A stretch of 64,000 bases of DNA from Pycnopodia helianthoides (lineage: Eukaryota > Echinodermata > Asteroidea > Forcipulatida > Asteriidae), in NCBI GenBank assembly GCA_032158295.1, contig CM063261.1:310001-374000 (forward strand), written 5' to 3'. Within the stretch, counting starts at the first letter, position 1. The number at the start of each line of letters is the position of its first letter. Position numbers and translations under genes: made by a program. Under the pieces are notes generated by a model, which was given only the letters and a program-made list of their open reading frames with translations, was not told the origin of the DNA and searched no databases. Below are positions 53,156 through 64,000 of the stretch, piece by piece.

Positions 53156-53420
53156 ACAATTGGTGCTCGATATGGGGCAGAGCGTACCCCCCTCCCCCCC
53201 CCCCCCCCACCTATTGTGTCTTCATTGTGTGCTTGGAATCTCAGGAATTCTTTTGAGGATTTTAGGGGGAGGGGAGTTCTATACAAGAGGAAAATAGTGT
53301 GTTATAGTATGGGAACATTGGGAGGGGGGGGGGGACACCCTCTACCCCATATCAGACAGGCTATAGTTAAATGGGTACATCAGCAGGCAGAGATGGTTCT
53401 TGATGATTTATTTGGTCGAT
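53156..53420 (+). repeat. Dispersed repeat with poly-C and poly-G tracts, copy 2
   Basis: TTGGTGCTCGATATGGGGCA, a C run, ATTGTGTCTTCATTGTG, TTGGAATCTCAGGA, then GGGAGGGGG and CACCCTCTACCCCATATC run in the order seen at 10.77-11.2 kb. A short related piece (G run, GTACACCACCCCCATATCGA) lies at 54490-54530. Confidence 0.55.
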
Positions 53421-54887
53421 ACTGAGATAAAATGAATATTTGGCTCAGTTAACAGAGTAATACTTTCTTTATTATTATGATGGCGAGAGCACAACTTAGA
53501 AAACTTAGCAGTTTGCTTTTGCAAAACTTTCCACAATTTCACGGCCTTGTTTTTGTATCACATACTGATGTGCATGTACGAAATCGTTAAAGTCGCAGAC
53601 GTGAAGCTTGACGTCAAATCTCGCGACTTGGGGTAAAGTCGTAAAATTTTCCATTAAATTTGACGTTAATTTTGAAATATCCGCGTGTGTCCTTCCAGGG
53701 TTACCGTTTTAAACATTTCTATCCAAAAACCAATCATTCAACAAGAGAAAAAATAATCGAAGTGTGTTCAATTATACGATTCACTTTGTGCGCACATCGT
53801 ACAGCAGAACAAATGTGCCGTAACCACGATCAAACTGTATCAAGGTGCAGTTTGTGAGAACTAAATTCAAATCAGGAATTTGATATTATTAATCTGAATA
53901 ACTTCATAATAATAAAACCCTTAAAAAAATCATAGTCTTCGATTAATTCATGATTTAAACAAAGAGCAATTTGTATTTAATACCATAACTCTGAAAGCCC
54001 TTTTCGGATAATTAAAGAGCAACTTGAATATTAATATTAAAGTCAAACTTTGCGTCCAGATCACTTCAGACCTCTAGACGAGTACTTGTAAAACGTGCAT
54101 TAAAAAACCTCAAGATTGCTCGATCATTACTTCGTATCTAACTGTTTTTTGAAATGTGTGTGAATTAGCGGTAGTATTGTGGCTAGTGCATGTACTGGTG
54201 GGTTCGGGTCGCGGTCATGGCACTACTAGTGCCCATAATCAGGTCATTCCCGAAATTTAGCCGACTTGTGTTTACAGAAGAAGAAGCAGTGGAACAAATG
54301 GTGCAAGAAATCTACTTCGGGATTTGTGGCTTTGTATTTTAAAAAAATTGATTAATAAATAATATGATTTAAAAAACAAAACCAAAAACCCAAGACAGTC
54401 AATCAAAGAGACAACAGTAGATAATCAATAAGAATAAAAGTTGAATAAAGTAAGAAAAACATTTCCTATATTATAATAGAGGAGCTACCGGCGGCGGGGG
54501 GGGGGGTACACCACCCCCATATCGATTACTAAATGGTTGACATTCGGTTGAACAAATAAATAATAAAAAAAACTAAAAATATGAAAAAAATTAGTTGGTA
54601 ACGTTTTGTTTAAATACCAAACAAGTAGAAATTTATTTGGAGTTTCCCACCAATTCCAAAAGCAGTCAGAATATAACGCAGTGCTTATCCCACCTTCTTT
54701 GTAAAGTCAGGTAAACACATTAATATTCTCTCTTACCAGATGAAGTTATTACATCATTTGGATAATTGATGTGAATATTTTCATATGTTTATCCCTTAGG
54801 CCTAGTAACTAAAGCTGAAGTATTTTTAAATAAGTATAGTGATGACCATAAATGCCACACAATCTTCAACCAATCCGTAGGGCTTAC

Positions 54888-55080
54888 CTGATTGTCCCAA
54901 ACTCTGATTGTCCCAGAGCACAGCAAGACAACAAGCTCCCGTAGTCACACCAGCTACCCTTGGACGCGTATAGTAGCTCTTGTTTCAAGTCCGATAGCAC
55001 TTCATCTAAACTGCTCCACACAAACAAAACCCTGGGACTAATTAGCACAGTAGCTTATTCTTCAGCTACCCGCAACAAAA
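54888..55080 (-). other. pitx: Candidate pitx 5' untranslated exon
   Basis: On the minus strand GGGACAATCAG followed by GTAAGC is a strong donor at 54888/54887. The preceding ~150 nt are GC-richer than the surroundings and contain an imperfect duplication (TCTGGGACAATCAG, TTTGGGACAATCAG). Its partner would be the acceptor at 50308, a 4.6 kb intron. There is no long open frame, so it would be non-coding. Its 5' end is not defined. Confidence 0.3.
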
Positions 55081-55524
55081 AATAGTGATTATCTCGAACG
55101 ACCATTAAAAGTTATTCAGCCCGTGAACAGCACTGTGAGCGTGTTGTGCTGGGTGTGTTTTCGATACCACTGTCGATGCGTAACAACCATTGAGTATTAT
55201 ACGTGTTCGCCAAGCCTCAGGCCCACCTCCCACCTCTTGCCAACCCAAAATAGGTTCCCTTGTCATATTGTACATGTATGATGATTAATATCACCGTCTG
55301 GTATACATATACATTGTACAGTTTGATTGTATACTTGTAATAGAGCCGGGGTTACTGGGTAAGCATAATTTTTACAACTAATCATGCGTCAATCATCACC
55401 CATTATACTCTTTTTTTTTAATGGGAAAACCCCTTCATTTTATTCTGGAAAATGACCACGTGTATAAAAGAAGGGGTCTGGTATAATTTTATTGTAATTA
55501 GAATGATGTCGATGACTTTGCATT

Positions 55525-55800
55525 CAGTCGGTTCTTCCGAGTGGTTTATTCCCTGCCTTTCACTTCTGTGGTCCCCGGTTCGAATCCCAAACTAGAGCCC
55601 TTCATGGGGAGTGGGTTTTCAAGTCCCTACCTGACTGCTTGGTTTCCCCCTCATTTTTAGGGTTTCCTCCCACATCTAAAGCCGACGTTTCTTCATCCTT
55701 TCTCTCTACCCAGGTGTCTTCATCAGGCCTCCATGTCCCCTTCAGTGCCAGTCGCTTTTGAGGTTCCCCTGTTTTTCATTACCAGAGAGATTCAAACAAT
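55525..55800 (+). mobile_element. SINE, family B, near full length
   Basis: Head with GTTCTTCCGAGTGGTTTATT, GCCTTTCACTTCTGTGGTCC, B box CCGGTTCGAATCCCA, then GTGGGTTTTCAAGTCCCTAC and TTTCCCCCTC, AGGTGTCTTCATCAGGCC, and an (AAT)n tail. Best copy of this family in the window. Confidence 0.7.
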
Positions 55801-56099
55801 AATAATAAATAAAAAAGTATGGAAATATTTTTCAAAATTCACACTTTGTATACACCAGATAAGTGTACATGTATGAAGTCTTTTTACCGATGGTGGGTGA
55901 ACTTTTGATAAAATTGCCCCCTCCTCGTAATCCGGCCGGATTCAACGGTGGATATTAATAACTTCGCCAGATCAAGGGAAACAAAAATGGAGGGGTATTA
56001 GTTGGTTGCCGTCATCGTCCACGAGAGAGGATGTTGACTTCTGGAAATTAGCAGACGACAGGAAATCCTCAGTGTATGCCAATTAAGCTTCTGCTGATG

Positions 56100-56235
56100 A
56101 ACCCCCAACGGCTGCAGCGACGACTAATGTGTGTCAAATGGTCACGAGAGGGCTGTTCCGCTGATGACGTCATAGCAGAGTCATCACGTTGGCCAATAAG
56201 GGCGTTGCTGCTATGACGTAAGAGCAAGCGGTATG
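56100..56235. promoter_or_regulatory. CRE/CCAAT-rich candidate promoter or enhancer
   Basis: TGACGTCA at 56165, GGCCAATAAGG (CCAAT) at 56190 and a half-CRE ATGACGTAAG at 56214 occur within about 60 bp in a GC-richer segment. It lies about 1.1 kb upstream of the candidate 5' exon on the minus strand. The combination resembles the proximal promoter at 34.15 kb (CRE plus CCAAT). Confidence 0.35.
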
Positions 56236-57359
56236 GGTGCCAATATAGTTAAGTTCTATTTGCATAATTTAAAAAAAATAAAAATGAAACAAATTAAATA
56301 CGAAGAAACTCGAAGTTATCACATTATAAATTATCGAAGAAAGATGTAACACTAAGAATTCAGATGTCCCTTCATCAAGTTAACGTCTTTCCATTTTACT
56401 ATTTCAACGATCCATGGCCATTCTTTATGGAAACTAGATATTTCTATCAGAAGACATAATTTTATGGTATCGGAGCTCGCAGGGGCGTTTGTCCTAATAA
56501 TTTAAGACTTTAGACTGCCAGAGGAAACTTCTTTACTTCTTCAAGTGGATTTTTGCTTTGATTAACAAGCCGTCGTATTTAAAATTCTTCCACCCTTACT
56601 CGACTAGGTCAGAACTCATCAATCCTGCCTTTGATTTGCTACCATTCAATGTATCGTTAATTATTTTTTTTAAAGTAAATAAAAACGGCTTGAAATCAAG
56701 ACCATTGTCTTGACAAACAAGGGAGGACTAACAGCTCACCTTCAGCAAGCAACTGCATGTAAATACAGACAGACATCGACATTGTGTTATTCTAGTAGAG
56801 ATTTCCTCTCAACGAACTCAGCATCTTTTATGCATCCTCCTTGGTGTGAGTTTATTTGGAACGTGGATTCTGGAGTGCAAGGCGTCTCCAATGTGAATGC
56901 TGATCCATGTCTTCTTATGCTGAACTTTGTAGGGGAGTCTTATAACAACCGTAAAGAAAAGCTTCATTTCTCAGTTTGAACACCACCTCACGGACGAGCT
57001 GGGCTTGCTGAATTACCGCAGAACATTGCGCTTTTAGACGATGAAAATACATGCTCGATACAGGCCACGTACGCCGTGCGGTAGGAAAAAAAGGTCCTGG
57101 TCGTCATGCGAGCGAGCATGAAGAAAAGAAATAAAATACAAAAACACAAATTCCAGACTACTGGGAGCATGTCTTTTGTTGTTAACAATCTAAGAGTGAA
57201 GACGAGGGACGACATTCTGAACAACTCCATTATTAGTCAAATTTTAGCTCAGCTCTCTCTCCAGCATTAGGGAAACGGTTGGATGCTCGAAAAGAATTGG
57301 AATGGGATGTTCCTTTTCGTGGATTTTTGTTTGTTGTCACCGGTTTTATTTTTCATCTT

Positions 57360-57515
57360 CTCTTTGGGAGTGGGGGAGGGGAGGGGGGGGGAGAGTGGGG
57401 AGGGGAGAAGGGAGGGAGGGAGGGGAGGGGAGGGGGGAGTGGGGGTAGGGGGGGAGGGCAGGGAGGGGGGAGGGGAGGGGAGGGGAGGGAGGGGAGGGAG
57501 GAAGGGTAGGGGTAG
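57360..57515 (+). repeat. G-rich (GGGGA)n tract with G-quadruplex potential
   Basis: About 150 bp of almost pure G with A spacers, dozens of GGG runs. The Gly/Arg/Glu-rich open frames it produces are artefacts of composition. It is capable of G4 formation on the plus strand and is likely prone to replication slippage and sequencing error. Confidence 0.9.
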
Positions 57516-57765
57516 CCCTTAGTAGCGTTTGGTATAAAAAATATTATCCAGCACGAAAAAAGACTTACGCGAAGGCTTTGCTACTTTGGTATGGTCTTCT
57601 TCCGTACTTCAATTCAATTCTAATCAATTCACATTGATTTCCATACTGTCAAAAACACAGCATTACAGAATGCATATACAATGTAATAGCGAACAGAGTA
57701 GTTTAAGGTTTATATAGTCAAAGAAAGGGAACAGTATGGAGGCCGATTTTACTTGGCTGGGCTGC

Positions 57766-58435
57766 GTGTACTTGGGTGCCGAGGTCGCCTTGACTATGGG
57801 GCTAATGGGGGTGGGGGGGTTGGGTACTTGGGTGCCGAGGTCGCCTTGACTATGGGGCTAATGGGGGTGGGGAGGTTGGGTACTTGGGTGCCGAGGTCGC
57901 CTTGACTATGGGGCTAATGGGGGTGGGGAGGTTGGGTACTTGGGTGCCGAGGTCGCCTTGACTATGGGGCTAATGGGGGTGGGGAGGTTGGGTACTTGGG
58001 TGCCGAGGTCGCCTTGACTATGGGGCTAATGGGGGTGGGGAGGTTGGGTACTTGGGTGCCGAGGTCGCCTTGACTATGGGGCTAATGGGGGTGGGGAGGT
58101 TGGGTACTTGGGTGCCGAGGTCGCCTTGACTATGGGGCTAATGGGGGTGGGGAGGTTGGGTACTTGGGTGCCGAGGTCGCCTTGACTATGGGGCTAATGG
58201 GGGTGGGGAGGTTGGGTACTTGGGTGCCGTGGTCGCCTTGACTATGGGGCTAATGGGGGTGGGGAGGTTGGGTACTTGGGTGCCGAGGTCGCCTTGACTA
58301 TGGGGCTAATGGGGGTGGGGAGGTTGGGTACTTGGGTGCCGAGGTCGCCTTGACTATGGGGCTAATGGGGGTGGGGAGGTTGGGTACTTGGGTGCCGAGG
58401 TCGCCTTGACTATGGGCTAAGGGGGTGGGGTGCAA
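57766..58435 (+). repeat. 56-bp minisatellite, 12 nearly identical copies
   Basis: Unit begins GGGTACTTGGGTGCCGAGGT and includes CGCCTTGACTATGGGGCTAA and a G-rich end TGGGGGTGGGGAGGTT. Copies start every exactly 56 bp (57822, 57878, and so on to 58382). Differences are few: the first copy has a longer G run, the copy at 58214 has one G-to-T-like change (GCCGTGG), and the last has two base losses. Such homogeneity implies recent expansion or ongoing homogenisation. Confidence 0.95.
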
Positions 58436-58439
58436 AGAT

Positions 58440-59200
58440 GGTCAACTCCGTACGACAACACAGTATCCTCGACCCACAGCCATTCTCCCGAAAATAAGGC
58501 AATGCCCACCTGTGCCACAGGTCACTGTCAATATTAGCGTAAAGTTACTTGTATGTTGCTATAATCTGTTCTTGAACTTTAGGTTTTACTGATGGTCTTG
58601 TGACACTAGCTTGTTTTCCCCGTAAGAGGGCGCTGTATACCATGGAACGGACAAGACAGTAATGGCTTGCATGGGAACTTGTCTGTGTACACAAATTCTG
58701 TGTATCGAAAATACAAAATAGAAAAAAAAATATGAAAAGGGTATAGTAGGCCCTATGTATCAAACATCACCGTTGGCTTAAACCACGAAGCTCGACGATT
58801 ATTGAGTAATAACTCAATACCAAGTTCATTACAAACTATTGGATTGGACTGAACTGACTTTTCCAAAGACCAAGAATTATTATCGCGGCAAGTTGTCGAC
58901 TCTGACCATAGTTTTGTAAGAGCGCCCTCTTGTGAGACTAATCTGATCCCATTATGGGACGTCACTCAGGTTTTTATACGAAGGTTAGGCAAACCCTTTT
59001 AATTAAAACACGTCAATCATTAGAGACAGTGAAGGTATTTTACATTAACATTGAAAGAACAAAACATTGATTAACGAAGGGTTAAAATAACAAAAATGGC
59101 AATTTTGGCTGCAATTATGATCAATTTGTACAATCAATTAAAACAGTAGTTATTTTTATAATATGTAAAATATTTATAACAATTCAACATTAATAGGAAT
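58440..59200. other. Stretch without genes
   Basis: No splice-bounded exon or repeat array was identified. GAGGGCGCTGTATACCATGG (about 58627) and AGAGCGCCCTCTTGTGAG (about 58919) form inverted GCGCCCTC-containing ends about 300 bp apart, a pattern often seen at element boundaries. Short minus-strand frames show no domain. Confidence 0.35.
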
Positions 59201-59204
59201 ACAA

Positions 59205-59468
59205 ACTTATCAGGCACTTTTGCAGGCCAAGTGGGCCTCCCAAATCAACATTCCTGTTCAATGGGTGAATAAAAATGATAATCATTCACATCGACAATTT
59301 CTATACCCTCACGTACGCTCAAGGGTGGATGATGAGAAGCAATTATCATTGTCTTGAGTGTCTTGCCTAATGAAACAAATGTCATGACCGGGATTCTAAC
59401 CCACACTCCGATGACTCAGCCGCCAGAACTTGAGTCCAATACTTCGGACCACACGGCAAAGACAAGCC
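59205..59468 (-). mobile_element. SINE, family C, minus strand
   Basis: On the minus strand GTGTGGTCCGAAGTATTGGA, CTCAAG, GGCTGAGTCATC, then the B box GTGTGGGTTAGAATCCC, GGTCATGACATTTG and GGCAAGACACTCAAGACA reproduce the family C order. The 3' end near GCAGGCCAAGTGGGCCTCC matches the GAGGAGGC-type end of the 21.9-kb copy. Confidence 0.7.
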
Positions 59469-59639
59469 ACTATTTAAAATAACAAATAAAAATTTATACA
59501 AAAACAGTTTTGTCTCCATCGTTTGTTTTCTTTCTCGTTAGCTGTGGACCATAACCGCTGACTTGATGCATGCATCAAGTAACAGCCAGCATGCACCATC
59601 GGCAAGACCGAATGACCAGGAAATATGAATCCTCCAGTG

Positions 59640-59845
59640 GGACGAAACTATATAAGGTCTCGGGATAGTTTCACGATCGCCTTGGCGAGGAGATCACCCG
59701 GCACTCCACACCTCTGCAGCTAGCTGGAGACAGCTAAATTAACTTAAAAGAACCCGCCAACTTCGGCCCTCTCACCCCCTCACCGGACACTTCAACAGTC
59801 AACATAATTCACACGGGAACGGGAATTGGGTCACTATTTATGGCA
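59640..59845 (+). promoter_or_regulatory. Candidate TATA promoter and first exon, plus strand
   Basis: CTATATAAGG at about 59648-59657 is a good TATA box in a GC-richer segment. The next ~165 bp have no splice acceptor and end at CACG followed by GTGAGA (59845), a usable donor. One ATG lies 5 bases before that donor. This could be the start of a gene transcribed away from pitx. The palindrome TTGATGCATGCATCAA lies about 80 bp upstream. No product can be named. Confidence 0.25.
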
Positions 59846-61328
59846 CGGTGAGAGTCCCTGGTGACGTTGGCGGCGCTATACCGTATCAACCTCAAGCCCC
59901 ACGGGCGTGCTTCGAGTTGAATTGGGTCGTTGCAAATACACGCTCGCTGATGGATTTACCATTTCGAAAGGTATACATAGGTGAATAACACTTGAAATAA
60001 TTGTGAAATTCTTCTTTCAAGGAGTGCCATCTGTCTTTCCCAACAACATTTTGCAGTTTAGTAACCGGGGAGTGTTTTGTCAAATTGGCATTGTTCCAGT
60101 AGCCCGAAGACTGTTCCATTATTAGTTCAACGTCGTCCTAATCCGGCACAAAAATGTAAAAACATCTTAACGAAGACTCAAATCTCAAACCACCGACCCA
60201 TAATTTATGTTATTAAATAAGTATTTATATTTTATGTCATGACACTCTGCTGAAAATATAAATGTAGAAAGAAAATGACACTAAAATGTATTGTTTAATA
60301 TTAATTTAGGGTTATACCCTGAACGCCGAAACCTATCCAAACTTAATTTGATTTGTTCATTATAATAGATGAGAATAAATAAGAGCTTTCAATTAACACC
60401 TAATTTGGGCATAATACGTAAGTATTTCTCAACACCTTGAATGTTTCAGACATTACATTTTATTGATATCATGGCTGATGTTTTAGTTGCCTTAACGTTG
60501 ATTTCAATTTCACTATTCCCAAGAAGAAGCTGACTTGGCGTAGGGTGTCACAGTTTCCATTGAAGTCTTATTAGTTTTTCTTCTAATCAATTTAAAACCG
60601 GGGGAAAAAAATACGGAAGAAGGAAAAGATTGTGGTCCCTAATGTTGCATGAGAATCTGTTAACGTGTGACTGCCGTTTGATATTTGAAATAGACCTAGT
60701 AGGGGGTAATTCAAACACTTTTTGTGTGCATAAGTGGAAGGAGAAATAATTACCCCCAAAGTTCCTAACAAGATTTTAGGGTAGACTGGTTTACAAACAT
60801 CTGATTACATTAATCACCAAATGGATCTGACGCTGAAGAGTTAGTGGGCGTGGCTAGAATTGAGTGGGGTCAATGTGAAAACAAATTGAGCCATGCCAGG
60901 TAATTAATTACAATGGTGTAACAATTACCCGTCCGTTAGATTTATTTAAACTAGTTGTGTAGTCACACTAGTGAGAGAAAAAAGTAGTGCAGTTTTCGGT
61001 AGATTCGTAATGAGCAGACAATTTATTGACAAAACCTTTGTCAACAAACAAATTAATACTAATACAAACACACTTTATATGAAAATACAGCCAGATTTGT
61101 TTATTTTCGAATGAGGGTCAAACTTGACGGGTCAATCATATGAAATGAATACTTTCTACATTTTGTACGGACTCAGTTTACAAAGTGCATCAAAATAACA
61201 TAAATTAACAGATGGAAGCAGAGTTGCTTACGAAGGAGTTTAAGTCAGAGAATGGAATATTAAGTTACGATTCACACATACAATTATAATTATGCAACAA
61301 TTAAAAACAAAGTATAGAACGTCCTTAG

Positions 61329-61425
61329 CAACACCCGCAGCAACAGCCGTAGCTGTAGCCAAAGCAGCCAATTCGGATATAGCCTGAGGGCTGGAAGGTC
61401 CAAAATAGTCTGGCGCTATAAAAGT
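61329..61425 (-). CDS. Possible terminal exon, cysteine-rich C-terminus
   Basis: On the minus strand an acceptor (CACTTTTATAG or GGACCTTCCAG) precedes an open frame ending GYIRIGCFGYSYGCCCGCC and TAA. Eight aromatic/Gly pairs and six Cys in 19 residues is unlike the AT-rich flanks and resembles palmitoylated or CYSTM-like Cys-rich tails. AATAAA signals follow within 250-300 bp (for example near 61098). No upstream exon was identified in the window, and the other open frame is Ala-rich, so a GCN-type simple sequence is the main alternative. Confidence 0.25.
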
Positions 61426-62099
61426 GAATAAGAACTATCACTGTCATGGAATGCGAGTACAGGTATCCTGACAAAGATGCCCTCTACTAGATTAAGGTAT
61501 AGAGTTTGGGATGGACAGCCACGATCCTGAAGGTATTGGTTTAAATTCAGTGCAACGAAACTGAGGCTGGGGTGCCAAATTAGTCTGATCACCATGGAGT
61601 ATAACGGGAGACAGTATCAACTGTTGCTAATGCACACAGGAAACATGTCACAACATGTTGTCATCATGATCAAGGTTCTATACTGTATATTTGAACGCGT
61701 TGCACCATCAGGTGGAAATAATCGGAATTCTACAGTTCTTTCCACCAAGAAACTGCAAGAGCCAATATCAAAACAAATAACGAGCACATTATTGTAAACT
61801 GAAATTGACTGTCACAATGGGGATGGGGTTGTTGTCCGCTATAAATGGGGTGGGGGGTACGTCAGCTAGATTTAGTACATGTAGTAGTAGTCAACGCTGG
61901 GTGTAATAATCCACAATAAAAGCCAGTAGAACACTTGACGTAAACATGATTTGAAAGAAAAAGACTGATTGATAGACTGCCTCGGTGGCAAGCTCATCTC
62001 TTAGTAAGGAGGGGGGGGTGGTCTGGAAATAGTTATTGATGCTTCTCATTGATTAAAAACCTGATTCACGTGTTTGCCATTGGACAGCGCCGATATCCC

Positions 62100-62600
62100 G
62101 ATTATTTTTACTGCAGACCGGGTAAGTGAACCATGCCACGCCGGTTGCAACGAGAGACCGGGCAAAAGCTGTTTCCTATAGGCGCAGAGTGCACGAACGC
62201 GGCCATAAGAAGTACGCGACAAGCAGCTCACACGGTCTCACTTTCCATGCTTAAAACGCATTACGCTCCTCGATGTCCATCTCGCGGGCCGGGGTACTCG
62301 CGTGTAAGTCACTTGCAGTCCTTCAGACTTCCGGCGCGGCTGCTATCTCGGCCGCGGTGAGGACTGGGATCAGTTTCTGAAGTACCCCTCTACGGACACT
62401 CGTCGAAATGGCTGCTTTTTCGCAGCGGTATCTAGCGGCTCGGCTTGATTTGTTTGCACGGCGAGCCACGCGTCATTAGCCGGCAACACCATCGAGTTGT
62501 GCATATTCATGGCAAGAGCCGACTCGCTATCTTCGCCCTGTCGGATGGCCACTTCAGATCGGAAGTGCCCTCGGAGATTGGGGGAGCAGGGGAAGAAAAG
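62100..62600. promoter_or_regulatory. GC/CpG-rich island, possible promoter or enhancer
   Basis: Marked GC and CpG enrichment (CGCGGGCCGGGG, GGCCGCGGTGAGG, CACGCGTCATTAGCCGG) within AT-rich DNA. It contains an octamer-like ATATTCATGGC near 62505. Open frames on both strands (62133-62360 plus, 62370-62552 minus) have no recognisable domain and no good splice borders. It resembles the 37.7-38.5 kb island in character. Confidence 0.35.
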
Positions 62601-63744
62601 GAGAAAAAAGGCTTGTGAACGCCAAAGACATAATCAAGAAGAAACGAAGACGTGTGATGTTGAAGAGGCAAAGAGGGCCAATCATAATTATTAAAACATT
62701 CAGCAGCAATCTCCATTTAGGTAACTCGGGGCGAGGAAGGGCCAGCGTTGTTGTGCTAAATCTCTGGGCGTGGGGGAGGATTTGCTAGCATTTATGGGGG
62801 ATACAGAGTTGGGCTATCGGCATGCGCTGCCGTGTTTGTCCTGTTTTCTTCCATCTACTGAATCCAGCGCGGTTTCCAGCCCAGGACAAATTTACTCTAG
62901 CTACCGCTCACCTGTCACTCAGCCCTGCCATACTAGGGTGGGAAAAATCGCAGCTAATCCGCAGTTTAGATCAAATTGATCTAACCAACGGGGTCGTCCC
63001 GTTACCTGATGGCTCTAGGGGATGAACAAACACACGGTCGATGTTTAACTACACAGCTGTGCAGGTCTTAAGCTCCCTTAGTCGTGTTTTAAAACCAACC
63101 TTATTTAAATATTTTTACATGGGTGCAAAGACAGGTTGCAGCATTAGAGTCTCATTGAGCTGTTTCTCAAACAGAGATTATAAATCGATCAATGGGGAGG
63201 GAAGATTGACTTTTCCTGTGTCGTCTTCTTGAGGCGTGTGATGAATACGATCAACAAAAACCACCTCATTTAGAAATATCTTCATGGATTCAGGAACGTC
63301 TTTGCACCCGTTTTACCCCACAGACCGTTTCATTTTCCCGAACGGGTTGGGTGATTTTCTTTTCCACGATCTGTCTTCATATGTTAAATTACGGTGGTGA
63401 TTTACACCTCCCCCTTCCTACCGTGCACAACCCCCCCCCCCTCCATGTATAACGATCCATTCCAGATTGGCAAACTGTATTCAATCCAGCATTGCTATCA
63501 ATTCTACCTTCATCGCTTTAGTCTCAGTCCCTTCCGTAAATTGCAGAATTTGTTCTGTTTCATTCCTCTCCATGCCGACTCGTCAACTTCAATCTTACTC
63601 AACCCGTTTAATCAAATTGCTGTATACACTACCTTCAGACCATTTCCAGTCATTTTCTCCTTAAAAAAAATAATACATAAATAGCAATCTCAATCATGTT
63701 TATTGGAAACTAGAGTTTTTTTCTAGCTAAGCTAAACACGAAAC

Positions 63745-64000
63745 GTACAATCTAGTGCGTAAAGCGCTTGCCTCTCATCACAGTGGTCGCGGCTCAATTC
63801 CCGGCAAGACGCCATAATGTGAGTAGAGTTATGCGTTGGTTCTTTCTTAAGCCACTGGGCGGTTTCTTTTCCAGGCACTCCGGTTTTCCCTCCTCCGGAA
63901 AAATCGAACAATTTCGATCTCTGGCTGTGCTCCCGGGTGTCATGGGATGTCATGGGTCATGGGTCATGGGTCATGGGTCAATGGGTGTGGCTGCCAAAGG
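63745..64000 (+). mobile_element. SINE, family A, cut by window end
   Basis: AAAGCGCTTGCCTCTCATCA, B box GGCTCAATTCCC, GAGTAGAGTTATGCGTTGG, TTCTTTCTTAAGCCACTGGG, TCTCTGGCTGTGCTCCCGGG match the minus-strand copy at 40 kb. At 63940-63980 the family's single TCATGGG phrase has expanded to five or six tandem 7-mers. Confidence 0.75.

Noticed and set aside
57279..57522. Glycine-rich frames
   Set aside because: Produced by the GGGGA tract; composition alone explains them.
62133..62552. Frames of 60-75 codons in the GC-rich island
   Set aside because: CpG-rich DNA has few stop codons; both strands are open, and neither product shows a domain.

Overview
The window is AT-rich, intron-rich animal DNA with no bacterial gene organisation. 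The only gene that can be read with confidence is a Pitx-class (paired-like, K50) homeobox gene on the minus strand. I read its exons directly from homeodomain and OAR motifs, splice sites and matching codon phases. The protein, together with the dense MITE/SINE content, suggests a marine deuterostome, most likely an echinoderm. A sea star is my favourite because the TTAA-flanked MITEs resemble families I associate with asteroids, but that last step is inference from memory.

Pitx layout, in transcription order from right to left: a candidate 5' untranslated exon near 54.9-55.1 kb; a distal alternative coding exon (about 50.31-49.82 kb); a proximal alternative first coding exon (33396-33201) just below a promoter-like segment with CRE, GC-box and CCAAT motifs (34.15-34.25 kb); a shared exon with most of the homeodomain (29383-29166); and a terminal exon with the recognition helix, the Pitx-specific C-terminal half and the OAR motif (16621-16094). 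Both alternative first exons end in phase 1, and the shared exon begins with the matching 2 nt. The proximal form is 313 aa and the distal form about 325 aa (longer if a suspected frameshift is real). This implies two N-terminal isoforms from two promoters, as known for Pitx genes of other chordates.

The 1-14 kb region, downstream of the Pitx 3' end, holds repeats, a cluster of cAMP-response-type sites, two weak exon candidates on the plus strand (2654-2702 and 5701-6040) and a 1.25 kb minisatellite with an internal inversion. The introns hold further minisatellites, a long hairpin element, tRNA-derived SINEs and two GC-rich, regulatory-looking islands (about 17.4 kb and 37.7-38.5 kb), each with an inverted pair of E2F-like sites.

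The 50.7-64 kb region holds two mirror-image TTAA-flanked MITEs beside the distal exon, a CRE/CCAAT element, a G-rich tract, a very homogeneous 56-bp minisatellite, a TATA-containing candidate promoter (59.65 kb), a possible cysteine-rich terminal exon on the minus strand (61.33-61.42 kb) and a GC-rich island (62.1-62.6 kb). Three SINE families, at least four MITE-like families and many homopolymer-G/C repeats fill most of the rest. Most long open frames in the window are translations of tandem repeats or chance frames.
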